Assembly: GCA_027858915.1 (NCBI GenBank)
Contig: JAQIBT010000014.1
Coordinates: 1-64,000 of the forward strand
DNA length: 64,000 nt
Source: Salinisphaera sp.
Lineage (GTDB): Bacteria > Pseudomonadota > Gammaproteobacteria > Nevskiales > Salinisphaeraceae
Direction of reading: 5' to 3'
Shown: positions 1 through 11,334 of the stretch, in pieces
Position numbering within the stretch: the first letter of the stretch is position 1
Layout of the letters: every line of letters starts with the position of its first letter
Position numbers and translations under genes: made by a program
Notes under the pieces: model-generated
The model's input: the letters and a program-made list of their open reading frames with translations, nothing else
What the model was told of the DNA's origin: nothing
Databases searched by the model: none

Positions 1-29
1 CTACTGCCTGCCTTGCTGCGAGGAAACGT

Positions 30-57
30 ATAATACGCTGTTTTACCAACGTGTCAA
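30..57 (-). promoter_or_regulatory. Strong sigma70-type promoter firing leftward (proximal of a tandem pair)
   Basis: On the minus strand a perfect TTGACA (-35, 52-57) lies 16 nt from TATTAT (-10, 30-35). The discriminator after the -10 reads ACGTTTCCTCGC, closely matching that of the promoter 100 bp upstream. No gene start lies between it and the window edge, so its transcript leaves the window. The 16-nt spacing and tandem layout resemble rRNA or tRNA operon promoters; that is inference. Confidence 0.6.
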
Positions 58-129
58 CACCTGATTTCCTCTTCTGCAAAACTCCGAAACCACCTTCCTT
101 CCTGGCTTCGCGCCGTTGCGAGAGCACGT

Positions 130-157
130 ACTCTAAACCCCTTCGCTCTGCTGTCAA
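130..157 (-). promoter_or_regulatory. Second, upstream sigma70-type promoter firing leftward
   Basis: On the minus strand TTGACA (152-157) is followed after 16 nt by TAGAGT (130-135), then a discriminator ACGTGCTCTCGC. T- and A-rich sequence (AAAAGCG, AGAGACAGAAAAG) lies just upstream of the -35, where an UP element would sit. It forms a tandem pair with the promoter at 30-57. Confidence 0.5.
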
Positions 158-159
158 CG

Positions 160-990
160 CTTTTCTGTCTCTTTTCTGTCACAAAACATCAGAACGCCCA
201 GATGACGGGCCTTCGGAATACGGCGCCTAATCCGCGATCGGGCGGACTCGCGCTGTTTGGCGCGTTTAGACCTATTCGAACCGGTGTTTTCGAAGCGGTT
301 CTGTCTGGGCCAATGAGCCGATTAATTAGGGGTCCGGGATAAGCGAGAATTGCTCGAAGCACATCAGAGCAGATTAATCATTGGTCATGCAGCAGGCTTG
401 CATCACTTCGGCCAATGCCTGCGGTAAGCGAGAGTCGACCTGGTTGCGTCTTTTGCAGCTTCGGCCGGTTACCTGCTGGTGGCTCTGCGACCACCACAAA
501 TCGACCAAGGGGCAGGGTTAGAGTCGGGCCGAAATTTTCACAAGCGAGCTGCTCTTGATGATGGCGCCTGGTCCTCGGTTCACCCGTCGGAGCATGAGAT
601 GCTACGGATAGCCTAGGCCGGATGTCCCAGCTCACTCGATTCCGGAAGAACTGTCCTGCCAGACCGGCTTACCCTCTCGGGACGATCATCGCTGCGCCTA
701 ATGTCCTTGCAAGGTTTGCCAGTGTTCACTACGTCGCTCGGTACCGCGACCTTGGACGGGCGGCGCTCGAGACTCTCTGAACGAGGCGGTGGTTGCCACC
801 ACAGGCTTGCCCCAAGCCAAGCCACCGCCCCGCCCGCCTTGGCCACCCAGCAACTCGAACAACGGGATTGGCCGCGGAGTCGCCGCTCGACCCTTCGGGC
901 CCACTCGGGTGGCACTCGACTGTCCTCGCGAGCGTTGCTCGCTCGTCGAACCGTGGGTTTCTTATGAAGTCTTCTCCGCCGGCCAGGCCA
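160..990. other. Gene-poor stretch between the tandem promoters and tRNA-Gln
   Basis: About 0.8 kb in which I recognise no protein or RNA gene. Several short frames exist on both strands but their translations are arginine/proline/serine-rich, lack recognisable domains and overlap each other. Some short inverted repeats occur, for example GCGAGC-GTT-GCTCGC at 928-942. An unrecognised small RNA cannot be excluded. Confidence 0.5.
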
Positions 991-1018
991 AAAAAAACCC
1001 GCCGTGTGGCGGGTTTTT
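991..1018 (-). terminator. Rho-independent terminator after tRNA-Gln
   Basis: Read on the minus strand: stem CCCGCC, loop ACAC, stem GGCGGG, then a run of seven T. It starts 4 nt after the tRNA CCA end, so it terminates the tRNA-Gln transcript. An A-run on the other side also makes it usable from the plus strand. Confidence 0.85.
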
Positions 1019-1022
1019 GATC

Positions 1023-1096
1023 TGGCTGGGGGAGAGGGATTCGAACCCCCGTTGGCGGAGTCAGAGTCCGCAGTCCTACCACTAGACGATCCCCCA
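1023..1096 (-). tRNA. glnV: tRNA-Gln (anticodon CUG)
   Basis: A 74-nt minus-strand gene folds as a full cloverleaf. The 7-bp acceptor stem pairs TGGGGGA with TCCCCCA, with the U1-A72 pair typical of tRNA-Gln. The anticodon stem is GCGGA/TCCGC around the loop CTCTGAC, giving anticodon CTG. The T arm contains GGTTCGAAT. The discriminator is G and the CCA end is encoded. It reads CAG codons. The symbol follows the E. coli name for this isoacceptor. Confidence 0.95.
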
Positions 1097-1143
1097 AACA
1101 ATCAGATCCAACTGGCCACCGGGTAGGCAGCGACCAGCTGGGC

Positions 1144-1164
1144 CCAAGCGTTTTTAACGCTTGG
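1144..1164 (-). terminator. Hairpin over the rpsI stop codon, possible terminator
   Basis: A perfect inverted repeat (CCAAGCGTT, 3-nt loop, AACGCTTGG) spans the rpsI stop codon. There is no T-run after it on the minus strand, so it may instead be a 3'-end stabilising or Rho-assisted structure. Confidence 0.35.
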
Positions 1165-1546
1165 AGTACTGGGGCGATTTACGCGCCTTATGCAGGCCAA
1201 CCTTCTTGCGCTCGACCTTGCGAGCGTCTCGGGTCATGAAGCCGGCAGCACGCAGTGCCGGGCGCATGCCTTCGTCGTATTCAACAAGAGCGCGCGACAG
1301 GCCGTGCCGAATAGCGCCGGCCTGGCCGCTCGGGCCGCCGCCCTTGACGGTGACGTTGATATCGAAACGTTCGACCGAGTCCGTAGCTTCCAGTGCTTGA
1401 CGCACGATCATACGCGAGGTCGGACGACCGAAGTAATCGTCGAGCGTCTTTTTGTTGACCGTAATCTGGCCGGAGCCCGGCTTGAGGAATACGCGCGCAG
1501 TGGAGGACTTGCGACGGCCGGTGCCATAGGATTGTTCGGTTGCCAT
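1154..1546 (-). CDS. rpsI: 30S ribosomal protein S9
   Basis: Component of the small ribosomal subunit head; its basic C-terminal tail reaches the P-site tRNA. The 130-residue product has the family's usual length, the N-terminal [13 protein letters not shown] segment, the central [10 protein letters not shown] loop and the conserved C-terminus ending SPQYSKR. It begins 3 nt after the rplM stop, the standard rplM-rpsI operon, so the two are co-transcribed and probably translationally coupled. It lies directly upstream of tRNA-Gln on the same strand, separated by a hairpin. Confidence 0.98.
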   Translation of the reverse strand: MATEQSYGTGRRKSSTARVFLKPGSGQITVNKKTLDDYFGRPTSRMIVRQALEATDSVERFDINVTVKGGGPSGQAGAIRHGLSRALVEYDEGMRPALRAAGFMTRDARKVERKKVGLHKARKSPQYSKR

Positions 1547-1549
1547 GCT

Positions 1550-1978
1550 CTAAATCTCCAGCGTCTGCGGCTGCTGTGCGGTATGCGGATGTTCGGCGCC
1601 AGCGTAGACCCGCAGCTTGCGGTACATCTCGCGACCCAGCGGATTCTTCGGCAGCATGCCCTTGACGGCGTGTTCAATGACGCGCTCGGGATGCGTGGCC
1701 AGCTGTTTCTCCAGCGTGATCGACTTCATGTTGCCGACATAACCAGTGAAACGGTAATAGATCTTCTGCTGCGGCTTCTTGCCCGTGGTCTTCACGTTTG
1801 CAGCGTTGATGACCACGATGTGGTCGCCTACGTCCATATGCGGCGTGTACTCGGGTTTGTGCTTGCCACGCAGGCGGAACGCGATTTCCGATGCCAGGCG
1901 GCCCAGTGTCTTGTCGGTGGCATCGACGACGAACCAGTTACCCGGAACCTCGTTCTTCTTCGCAGAAAACGTCTTCAT
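1550..1978 (-). CDS. rplM: 50S ribosomal protein L13
   Basis: Early-assembling large-subunit protein. From the ATG at 1978 the product is 142 residues, exactly the E. coli length, beginning MKTFSAK and containing the conserved [15 protein letters not shown] and [10 protein letters not shown] segments. The open frame extends further upstream, but that part has no L13 similarity, so the internal ATG is chosen. It heads the rplM-rpsI operon. The leader carries an 18-bp palindrome and a candidate promoter. In E. coli, L13 represses its own mRNA through the leader, so feedback control here is plausible but unproven. Confidence 0.97.
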   Translation of the reverse strand: MKTFSAKKNEVPGNWFVVDATDKTLGRLASEIAFRLRGKHKPEYTPHMDVGDHIVVINAANVKTTGKKPQQKIYYRFTGYVGNMKSITLEKQLATHPERVIEHAVKGMLPKNPLGREMYRKLRVYAGAEHPHTAQQPQTLEI

Positions 1979-2005
1979 TGCAATTCTCGTAAGCCGTAGC
2001 AAAAA

Positions 2006-2023
2006 CGCAGCAGCGCTGCTGCG
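2006..2023 (-). promoter_or_regulatory. Palindrome in the rplM leader followed by a T-run
   Basis: An 18-bp perfect palindrome (CGCAGCAGC/GCTGCTGCG) lies 28-45 nt before the rplM ATG. On the minus strand it is followed at once by TTTTT. It could be an attenuator-like stem or the L13 autoregulatory element; the function is inferred from position only. Confidence 0.4.
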
Positions 2024-2035
2024 AAAGCGCGCAAG

Positions 2036-2062
2036 TTTATAGCCGACCGAGCTGTTTTGCAA
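2036..2062 (-). promoter_or_regulatory. Candidate rplM-rpsI promoter
   Basis: On the minus strand TTGCAA (2057-2062) precedes TATAAA (2036-2041) by 15 nt, or TAAACT by 17 nt. It sits just upstream of the leader palindrome and about 60 nt before the rplM ATG. The spacing is imperfect. Confidence 0.35.
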
Positions 2063-2115
2063 CGCGTGTGATGCGAATTTCGCGAAAACGCTGCGTGCAA
2101 AGCTGTGGCGTCGGG

Positions 2116-2706
2116 TCAGGGCCGCTCGCGAATGATCATATCCAGACTCTTGCGCTGACTGCGCGGCGCACGTTTCGGGTAGCCATACCAGATCAGGCCG
2201 ACACAATATTCGCGGTCGCGGTCCGCGCCAATGATATCCAGAAACGCCGGCAAGCGGGTCACCGCTCCACTTGCCCATTTGGTGCCCACGCCCGCGCTGT
2301 GCAGATACAGCGCCAGATTCTGAACGGCACAGGCGCAGGCCGCATAATCCTCCTGGGCGGTGATCGGGTCTTCGTCGCGAACACAGCTAACGGCCAGCCA
2401 GCCGGGCATGGCTTCCCATCGCTGACGCTTGGCAGCGGCGATCTCGCCACCCTTGCTCGCCGTTAGCAGTTCGGTATTGAGATCAATGATGGCGGCCTGG
2501 CTTTCGGGGCCAAGCAGCGCGAAGCGCCATGGTTCGGTGCGGTGGTGATTGGGCGCCCAACGCGCCACATCGATCGCCTCGCGCAGGGTTTCCCTGCCCG
2601 GACACTCGCCCGCCCGAAAAAGATCAACGGTACGGCGGCCGCGCAGCAGAGCCGCGGCATCTGCGGGACTAACGGGACTGGGCGTAAGCGCGGCACGATC
2701 GTTCAT
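2116..2706 (-). CDS. Nitroreductase family protein (YdjA-like)
   Basis: Predicted FMN-dependent NAD(P)H oxidoreductase of the nitroreductase fold, 196 residues. Family hallmarks visible are an early RR(T)VDLF segment for flavin phosphate contacts, the [15 protein letters not shown] segment (about residues 49-63) and the C-terminal [10 protein letters not shown]. The physiological substrate cannot be deduced. It starts 7 nt downstream of lptE on the same strand, occupying the place where holA follows lptE in E. coli, so it is probably the last gene of the leuS-lptE operon. Confidence 0.85.
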   Translation of the reverse strand: MNDRAALTPSPVSPADAAALLRGRRTVDLFRAGECPGRETLREAIDVARWAPNHHRTEPWRFALLGPESQAAIIDLNTELLTASKGGEIAAAKRQRWEAMPGWLAVSCVRDEDPITAQEDYAACACAVQNLALYLHSAGVGTKWASGAVTRLPAFLDIIGADRDREYCVGLIWYGYPKRAPRSQRKSLDMIIRERP

Positions 2707-2713
2707 GAGTGGC

Positions 2714-3289
2714 TCAGGAGGCGTTGCTGTCCGGCCGGACCAGCTTGTGGTTGACCTCGGCGATGCGGATCAGGATGAGGTTGGCGAGTTCCTTCTGCAT
2801 ACTGGTGAGCAACGACTCCTGCTCCGCGTCTACGGACAGACGCTGCCCCTGATCGACGCTGTAGTCACGCGTGACCGTAAGCGTCTGATCGCTGAGCTGA
2901 TCGGCGCCATTGACCCGATAGCTGAAGTTCACCTGGGTGCTGATTTCATACTCGACGGCCGTGCTATCGACCGGACTTACCGACATCAGGCGGCTGTCGT
3001 TGACCAGATGGTTGATGATCAACTGCGCCGGCGCATCGGTTTCGCCGAGCAGATGCTGGCGCCGCAGACGTTCGCGCAGGCGGGTGACCAGCGGCGGTGT
3101 ATCGACGCGGTATGGGTCGTTATAGGACACGTACATGGAATCCACGCCGTCGGGCAACGGCGAGCTGCCCTGGAGATGAAAACCACAGCCGCCCAGCACT
3201 GCGAGCAGTACCAGCACCGCCATCAGGGCAGCTGCGCGCTGCCGCCATGAGGCCAGCCCGGCAGTGCGCGATGCACCTTTGTGATTCAT
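2714..3289 (-). CDS. lptE: LPS-assembly lipoprotein LptE
   Basis: Outer-membrane lipoprotein that plugs the LptD barrel during lipopolysaccharide insertion. The product has a basic N-terminus, a hydrophobic segment and a lipobox ending LGGC, followed by GFHLQGSSPLP, the conserved start of mature LptE. From the ATG at 3289 it is 191 residues, close to E. coli (193). An upstream in-frame ATG at 3313 would add eight residues, but the 3289 start has the better purine-rich ribosome site (GGGGGCAGG). It follows leuS closely, the conserved leuS-lptE order, and indicates that this cell exports LPS. Confidence 0.93.
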   Translation of the reverse strand: MNHKGASRTAGLASWRQRAAALMAVLVLLAVLGGCGFHLQGSSPLPDGVDSMYVSYNDPYRVDTPPLVTRLRERLRRQHLLGETDAPAQLIINHLVNDSRLMSVSPVDSTAVEYEISTQVNFSYRVNGADQLSDQTLTVTRDYSVDQGQRLSVDAEQESLLTSMQKELANLILIRIAEVNHKLVRPDSNAS

Positions 3290-3322
3290 CCTGCCCCCAA
3301 TGAATAGTGTCATCAGCCGTTT

Positions 3323-5782
<2,460 letters not shown>

Positions 5783-5902
5783 TCAAATATAAACAGCCGG
5801 CAAGTGTAATGCCTGAGGCGCATCCTGTCCTGCATGCCAGCCACCACGCCCAGGCGCTCACGGCTGATCTGCACACCGCCGATTGCGTGGCCCAGGATGT
5901 GG

Positions 5903-7411
5903 CTAATAACGCCGGCGCCACAAACGCAGCAGCAGCGCGCCCAGAAGGCCCAGCAGCGTGACGCCCATACTGGCTAGCCAAAGCGGTTGATCGCCGTGGC
6001 GCATATAAGGGGTTAGTCCGCGGCGCGGCGTCACCTGACCCACAAGTCGTGCGGTTTCGCCCTGCCCGGTGGCCGCGCGGATACGTCCGGTATAACCAAT
6101 GATGGCGCTGATGCCGGTATTCGCCGCACGGATCATCGGCCGGCCTGATTCCAGCGCTCGCATCTGCGCGATCTGCAGATGCTGGGCCGCCGCGGTGGTC
6201 CCGGCAAACCACGCATCGTTGGTCACATTGACCAACGCGCCGGCCGCCGGCAGCGATCGGGCGATCTCGTAACCAAAGACATCCTCGAAACAGATCGACA
6301 GCCCAATCGCTACACCGTGGCTGCGAATCAATGGCTGCCGGGTCGGCCCGAACGCAATCTGCGAGACCGGTATACCCAATGCCACGAACGCCCGCTTGAT
6401 CAGATTTGGCACCGGGAAGTACTCACCAAACGGCACCAGATGACGCTTGTAGTAATGGCCCTGGCCCACGCCCAGAACATCCACGGCGTTATAGACACCC
6501 CGGCCGTCTTTGTTCCCCTGCAACACGCCGGCGAGAATAGTCTGATCGCGCTGGCGTGCCATCGAATCCAGGCTGGCCAGATAAGGCTGCACCTGCCGGG
6601 ACAACGCCGGAATAGCGACTTCCGGCCACACCACGAGATCTGTATGGCTGCGCTCAGTCATCTGGCGATAACGATCCAGCGTCGCCTGGAATTGCTCCGG
6701 CTGCCATTTGCGCGACTGGTCAATATTGCCCTGAATCACCGCTACGCTCAGCGGCTTGCCGTCTGCCTGCGTCCATGAGGCAGCCGCTGGAAGAGCCCAT
6801 ATCCCCAGGGGTGCTGCGCCGATCAGGCACACGGCTATCAGCCGCGCGAACAACGAGCCGGCGATCAGCAGACACAGCGTCCCGGCGGCCAACATCACCC
6901 AGAAGCTGATGAAATAAACGCCGCCAATCGGCGCGAGGGCCGTGACCGGCGCCTGGCTCATGGCATAGCCCAGCGACAGCCACGGGAAACCACCAATTGC
7001 CCAGCTGCGCAGCAGCTCCGACAACACCCAGGCGCCCGGCACCAGCAGCAGCGCCCAGAGCACACGCGGCAATCTGCGCGTGAATCCTGCAAAAAAACCT
7101 ACCAACATCGGATAGAGCGCCATATAGCCGGCCAGCAGCGCAGCCGCCACCACGCCTGCCCATACCGGCGCGCCGCCATACACATGGGTTGAGACATAGA
7201 CCCAGTAGACGCCAGTCGCAAAATGCACCACACCGAACGCGAAGCCGCGCCAGGCACAGCGACCGACGCTCGGTGAGGCCCACCAGAGCGCCACCAGACC
7301 CGCGAGCGCAAGCACGGTCAGCGGATAATAATTGAACGGGGCAAAACCCAGGGTGGCCAGCGCCCCCAATGCTGCCGGCATCAGCAGGTCCAGCGTCAAA
7401 AAACGAACCAT
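5903..7411 (-). CDS. lnt: Apolipoprotein N-acyltransferase
   Basis: Inner-membrane enzyme adding the third acyl chain to the N-terminal cysteine of lipoproteins, which is needed for Lol-dependent sorting. The 502-residue product has an N-terminal multi-helix membrane region (about residues 1-210), then a nitrilase-fold periplasmic domain with the expected E-K-C triad: Glu in VVWPEVAIPAL, Lys before RHLVPFGEYFP, and Cys in LSICFEDVFG. A last helix closes the C-terminus. It starts 16 nt before the corC stop region, in the conserved corC-lnt order. Confidence 0.96.
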   Translation of the reverse strand: MVRFLTLDLLMPAALGALATLGFAPFNYYPLTVLALAGLVALWWASPSVGRCAWRGFAFGVVHFATGVYWVYVSTHVYGGAPVWAGVVAAALLAGYMALYPMLVGFFAGFTRRLPRVLWALLLVPGAWVLSELLRSWAIGGFPWLSLGYAMSQAPVTALAPIGGVYFISFWVMLAAGTLCLLIAGSLFARLIAVCLIGAAPLGIWALPAAASWTQADGKPLSVAVIQGNIDQSRKWQPEQFQATLDRYRQMTERSHTDLVVWPEVAIPALSRQVQPYLASLDSMARQRDQTILAGVLQGNKDGRGVYNAVDVLGVGQGHYYKRHLVPFGEYFPVPNLIKRAFVALGIPVSQIAFGPTRQPLIRSHGVAIGLSICFEDVFGYEIARSLPAAGALVNVTNDAWFAGTTAAAQHLQIAQMRALESGRPMIRAANTGISAIIGYTGRIRAATGQGETARLVGQVTPRRGLTPYMRHGDQPLWLASMGVTLLGLLGALLLRLWRRRY

Positions 7412-7426
7412 GAGGCTCGTCGCTGC

Positions 7427-8281
7427 CTACTCTGCCGCGTCGGGCAGGACCGTCATCTGGAGCAGGTGGATGCGACGCGAGTCAGCCCGCTGTACGTTGA
7501 ATTGAAAACGCTCGATGGTGGTCGATTCACCGCGCTTGGGCATATGCGCAAACTCATGCACGACGAGCCCACCCACGGTATCGAACTCGTCGTCGGAGAA
7601 CTCGCAGCCAAAATAACGATTGAACTCGTCGATCGGAGTGAGCGCATGCACCTGGAAGCGATTGCTCTCCTGGCGCAGGATATTGGCGCCCTCGAACTGG
7701 TCGTATTCATCGTCGATCTCACCGACGATCTGTTCCAGCGCGTCTTCGATCGTGACCAGCCCCGCGACGCCGCCATATTCGTCGACGACCACCGCCATAT
7801 GGTTGCGCGATGCCTTGAATTCCTTGAGCAACACGTTAACGCGCTTGGACTCGGGCACATAAACCGCAGGCCGCAGCAGATCCTCGAAGACGAAGTCGTT
7901 GCGGTCGTGCTCAGGCTCGGCCAGGGCAAGCATGTCCTTGGCCAGTAGAATGCCAACGACTTCATCACGCGACTCGCCGATCACCGGAAACCGGGAATGA
8001 CCAGACTCGATCGCGATCGGCAGGATCTTAGAGGCATCGGCGTCGGACTCGATGATCACCATCTGCGAGCGCGGGATCATGATGTCGCGCACCTGTAATT
8101 CCGAGACACGCAGCACGCCCTGCATCATCCAGAGCGCATCCACATCCAGGAGCTCGTTTTCCTGAGCCTCCTTGAGTACCTCGACCAATTCATCGCGATC
8201 ACGCGGGGGACCAGCCAGTCCCTTGCCGATCTGACGCAGCCAGTTACCGCTGCGACTCTGGTCGCTGTCGTCGTCGCTCAT
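7427..8281 (-). CDS. corC: HlyC/CorC family protein (YbeX-like)
   Basis: Soluble 284-residue protein with two CBS domains (about residues 60-190) and a C-terminal CorC_HlyC domain (about 200-280). There is no membrane-spanning CNNM part, as in E. coli YbeX/CorC. The family is linked to magnesium/cobalt homeostasis and, with YbeY/YbeZ, to ribosome function. The sequence RDIMIPRSQM marks the first CBS domain and VDEYGGVAGLVTIEDALEQIVG the family signature region (abridged). It lies between ybeY and lnt in a conserved cluster. Confidence 0.93.
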   Translation of the reverse strand: MSDDDSDQSRSGNWLRQIGKGLAGPPRDRDELVEVLKEAQENELLDVDALWMMQGVLRVSELQVRDIMIPRSQMVIIESDADASKILPIAIESGHSRFPVIGESRDEVVGILLAKDMLALAEPEHDRNDFVFEDLLRPAVYVPESKRVNVLLKEFKASRNHMAVVVDEYGGVAGLVTIEDALEQIVGEIDDEYDQFEGANILRQESNRFQVHALTPIDEFNRYFGCEFSDDEFDTVGGLVVHEFAHMPKRGESTTIERFQFNVQRADSRRIHLLQMTVLPDAAE

Positions 8282-8346
8282 TCGCCTGCGGCAGCCGCCG
8301 CCTCCTGGGTGAAACCGGGTTTGTAGCGACCCGCGCGGGCACCGAT

Positions 8347-8826
8347 CTAATCGGCGGCGCGGATCACGTAGGGGTCATCGTAGCCGAGCGCGGCCATTGC
8401 GCGCCGCTCGGCGGCTTCCATGATCTGTGCCTCATCGTCGCCGATGTGATCGAACCCCAGCAAGTGCAGCGTACCGTGCACCGTCATATGCGTAAGATGA
8501 CACATCTGTGACTTGCCCTGCTCGGCGGCCTCACGAGTCACCACCGGCAGGCAGATCACCAGATCGCCCAATACGCGCAGGCCTGGCAGGCAGACGTCTG
8601 CCGGAAACGACAATACGTTGGTCGCATAGTGTCGATCACGGTATTGCCCGTTGAGACGTGCCGACTCGGCGTCGTCCACCAGACGCAAGGCGATCTCAAT
8701 ATCGTCGCCTTCGACGTCAATACCGGCATCATGAAGCGCTGCGCCTGCCGCATCAAAAAGAGCCGATTGATCGATCTGCTCGGCAGACAGATCCGGGCCG
8801 GTCTCGATCGAAAAATCGAGCGTCAT
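8347..8826 (-). CDS. ybeY: Endoribonuclease YbeY / 16S rRNA maturation factor
   Basis: Metal-dependent single-strand RNase acting in 16S rRNA 3'-end maturation and ribosome quality control. The 159-residue product has the zinc-binding motif [11 protein letters not shown] near residues 122-132, matching the family H-x3-H-x5-H pattern. Its ATG overlaps the phoH stop as ATGA, so the two are translationally coupled. Confidence 0.96.
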   Translation of the reverse strand: MTLDFSIETGPDLSAEQIDQSALFDAAGAALHDAGIDVEGDDIEIALRLVDDAESARLNGQYRDRHYATNVLSFPADVCLPGLRVLGDLVICLPVVTREAAEQGKSQMCHLTHMTVHGTLHLLGFDHIGDDEAQIMEAAERRAMAALGYDDPYVIRAAD

Positions 8827-9815
8827 TGGCCGTCGCGGCCCTCGGCTTCCGATTCCCGCTCATAGGCCAGCACGATGCGCTGCACCAGCGGATGACGCAC
8901 GACATCGCTCGCGCTGAATCGGGTCACGCTGATCCCTTCGATATCGCCAAGCAGGCGCACGGCATGACGCAGACCCGATTTGCTGGCCACAGGCAGATCC
9001 ACCTGCGTCATGTCGCCAGTGACCACGGCGGTCGACCCAAAGCCAATACGCGTAAGAAACATCTTCATCTGTTCGGCGGTGGTGTTCTGGGCCTCGTCGA
9101 GGATGATGAAGGCCTCATTGAGTGTACGCCCGCGCATATAGGCCAGCGGCGCGATCTCGATCACGTTCTGATCGATCAGACGCCCGACCCGGTCAAAACC
9201 CAGCATCTCGTACAGCGCGTCATACAGTGGACGCAGATAAGGATCGATCTTCTGCGCCAGGTCGCCCGGCAGAAAACCCAGCCGCTCGCCGGCCTCGACC
9301 GCTGGACGAACCAGCAGCAGGCGACGCACGCGCTCATTTTCCAGCGCGTCGACCGCGGCCGCTACCGCCAGATAGGTCTTGCCGGTACCGGCCGGGCCAA
9401 TACCGAAGTTCAGGTCGTGACCGGCCAGATTCGACAGATAACGACGCTGGTTCGGGCCACGTCCACGCACCAGACCGGTGCGCGTCTTGATCACTACGTC
9501 ACGCGGCGCCTTGTCGCCCTGTCGGGCAAACTCCTCGCGTTCACGCACGGCGGTCCGGGCCACCACATGCACGCGATCTGTTTCCAGCGCGCCGCCCGCA
9601 GTGGCGGAATAGAGCTCGTTGAGCACGTCGATTGCAGCCGTGCTGGCAGGCTCGCTGCCCTCGACCTGGAACAGGTGCCCGCGGTTGTGAACCGCGACAT
9701 CCAGCGTGTTCTCGATCAATCGTAGATTGGCGTCCTGTGGGCCACAGAGATGCGCGAGCCGCGTCATGTCCGGTGGGTCGAGTTCCAGTGTCTTGCGTAC
9801 GATAGTGTCGGCCAA
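8823..9815 (-). CDS. phoH: PhoH-like ATPase (YbeZ)
   Basis: P-loop NTPase of the PhoH/YbeZ family, a partner of YbeY in RNA metabolism. The 330-residue protein has a Walker A GPAGTGKT, a Walker B-like FIILDEAQN and the GDMTQVDLP motif. The start codon is TTG at 9815, supported by GAGG a few bases upstream and no better ATG nearby. It overlaps ybeY by 4 bp and follows miaB by 23 nt, reproducing the conserved miaB-phoH-ybeY-corC-lnt order. Confidence 0.95.
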   Translation of the reverse strand: MADTIVRKTLELDPPDMTRLAHLCGPQDANLRLIENTLDVAVHNRGHLFQVEGSEPASTAAIDVLNELYSATAGGALETDRVHVVARTAVREREEFARQGDKAPRDVVIKTRTGLVRGRGPNQRRYLSNLAGHDLNFGIGPAGTGKTYLAVAAAVDALENERVRRLLLVRPAVEAGERLGFLPGDLAQKIDPYLRPLYDALYEMLGFDRVGRLIDQNVIEIAPLAYMRGRTLNEAFIILDEAQNTTAEQMKMFLTRIGFGSTAVVTGDMTQVDLPVASKSGLRHAVRLLGDIEGISVTRFSASDVVRHPLVQRIVLAYERESEAEGRDGQ

Positions 9816-9838
9816 GATGCCTCGTCTGTAGTGAAAAT

Positions 9839-11218
9839 CTAGCCGACGACGGCCAGATGCTGTGGCTCGGATTCCGCTTCCATAATCTTCACACGCCCAC
9901 GCAGCGAATTGTCGAGCGCTTCAGTGATATCAATTTCGACGAAGTGGCCAATCATGCGGCGATCGCCGTCGAAGTTGACCCAGCGATTGGAATCGGTACG
10001 ACCGGCCAGCTGATCGCCACGTTTGGATTCTCGCTCGACCAGAACGCGCTGCGTAGTGCCGACCAACGCCTCCATGTACTGGCGATTGTAGCCGCCGATA
10101 CGGGCTTGTAATCGGGCCAAGCGGGCTTTTTTCAACTCACGCGGCGTCTCGTCGACCATGTCGGCCGCCGGCGTGCCGGGACGCTTGCTGTAGACGAACG
10201 AAAACGCGGCATCGAAGCCCATGTCGTCGACGAGTTGCATTGTATCCTCGAACTCGGCCTCGCCCTCGCCCGGATGACCGACGATGATATCGGTCGACAA
10301 GCTGATGTCGGGGCGTACTTCGCGCAGCTTTGCGATGCGCTCACGGAAATGATCGGCGGTATAACCGCGCCTCATCAGGGCCAGCACGCTGTCAGAGCCT
10401 GACTGCACCGGCAGATGCAGCACGTTGGCCAACTTGGGCACCCGGGCATAGGCCTCGATCAACGCGTCCGAGAATTCGAGCGGATGCGAAGTGGTATAGC
10501 GAATGCGCTCAATACCCTCGATCTCGGCCACGAACTCCACGAGCATCGCCAGATCGCAGATCGAGCCGTCGGCCATCGGGCCACGATAGCCGTTCACGTT
10601 CTGCCCCAGCAGGGTGATTTCCTTCACGCCCTGCGCTGCGAGCTCGGAAACTTCCAGGATCACGTCGTCGAAAGGCCGCGAGATCTCCTCGCCGCGGGTA
10701 TAAGGCACAACACAGAAGCTGCAGTACTTGGAGCAGCCTTCCATGATCGACACGAACGCGGTCGGACCTTCGGCACGCGGCTCCGGCAGATAATCGAACT
10801 TGTCGATCTCCGGGAAAGCAATATCGACCACGCCGGCGCCGTTGTCCTGGATCGCGTCCAGCATTTCGGGCAGGCGGTGCAGCGTCTGCGGGCCAAACAC
10901 CATATCGACGTACGGCGCGCGTTTGCGGATGGCATGGCCTTCCTGCGAGGCCACACAGCCACCGACGCCGATCACCAGCTCCGGACGTTCCAGTTTGAGT
11001 TCGCGCCAACGCCCGAGCTGGGAGAACACCTTCTCCTGTGCTTTCTCGCGCACCGAGCAGGTATTGAGCAGAATGATATCGGCTTCCTCGGCGCTCGCCA
11101 CACGCGTTGCGCCGCGATTTTTCACCAGCACGTCGACCATCTTGGCCGAATCGTACTCGTTCATCTGACATCCCCAGGTCTGGACAAAGACCCGGGGTTG
11201 ATCGATTGCACTAGTCAT
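9839..11218 (-). CDS. miaB: tRNA-2-methylthio-N6-dimethylallyladenosine synthase MiaB
   Basis: Radical-SAM methylthiotransferase converting i6A37 to ms2i6A37 in tRNAs. From the ATG at 11218 it is 459 residues. The N-terminal UPF0004 domain has the [11 protein letters not shown] motif with an auxiliary-cluster Cys. The radical-SAM cluster is CSKYCSFC (C162, C166, C169), and a C-terminal TRAM domain follows. The open frame extends 21 codons upstream, but family members begin just before the FVQTWGCQ segment. It is first in the leftward miaB-to-lptE gene train. Confidence 0.96.
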   Translation of the reverse strand: MTSAIDQPRVFVQTWGCQMNEYDSAKMVDVLVKNRGATRVASAEEADIILLNTCSVREKAQEKVFSQLGRWRELKLERPELVIGVGGCVASQEGHAIRKRAPYVDMVFGPQTLHRLPEMLDAIQDNGAGVVDIAFPEIDKFDYLPEPRAEGPTAFVSIMEGCSKYCSFCVVPYTRGEEISRPFDDVILEVSELAAQGVKEITLLGQNVNGYRGPMADGSICDLAMLVEFVAEIEGIERIRYTTSHPLEFSDALIEAYARVPKLANVLHLPVQSGSDSVLALMRRGYTADHFRERIAKLREVRPDISLSTDIIVGHPGEGEAEFEDTMQLVDDMGFDAAFSFVYSKRPGTPAADMVDETPRELKKARLARLQARIGGYNRQYMEALVGTTQRVLVERESKRGDQLAGRTDSNRWVNFDGDRRMIGHFVEIDITEALDNSLRGRVKIMEAESEPQHLAVVG

Positions 11219-11334
11219 CTTGTTCGGCCCATCGCGGGCGGTGTCAAGCAGGCCGGCCAGTGTAACCGATGTGCCAAACACGCTCGATTCGCGCTCATGG
11301 ATTTATCGTTTCGACCCAACGCTGGCGTTGACCA

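Noticed and set aside
378-635. Leftward 85-codon frame in the left gene-poor stretch
   Set aside because: No recognisable domain, no good ribosome site, and the composition looks like random GC-rich sequence.
613-1101. Several overlapping frames on both strands around the tRNA
   Set aside because: They run through the tRNA-Gln gene and its terminator, so they are chance frames.
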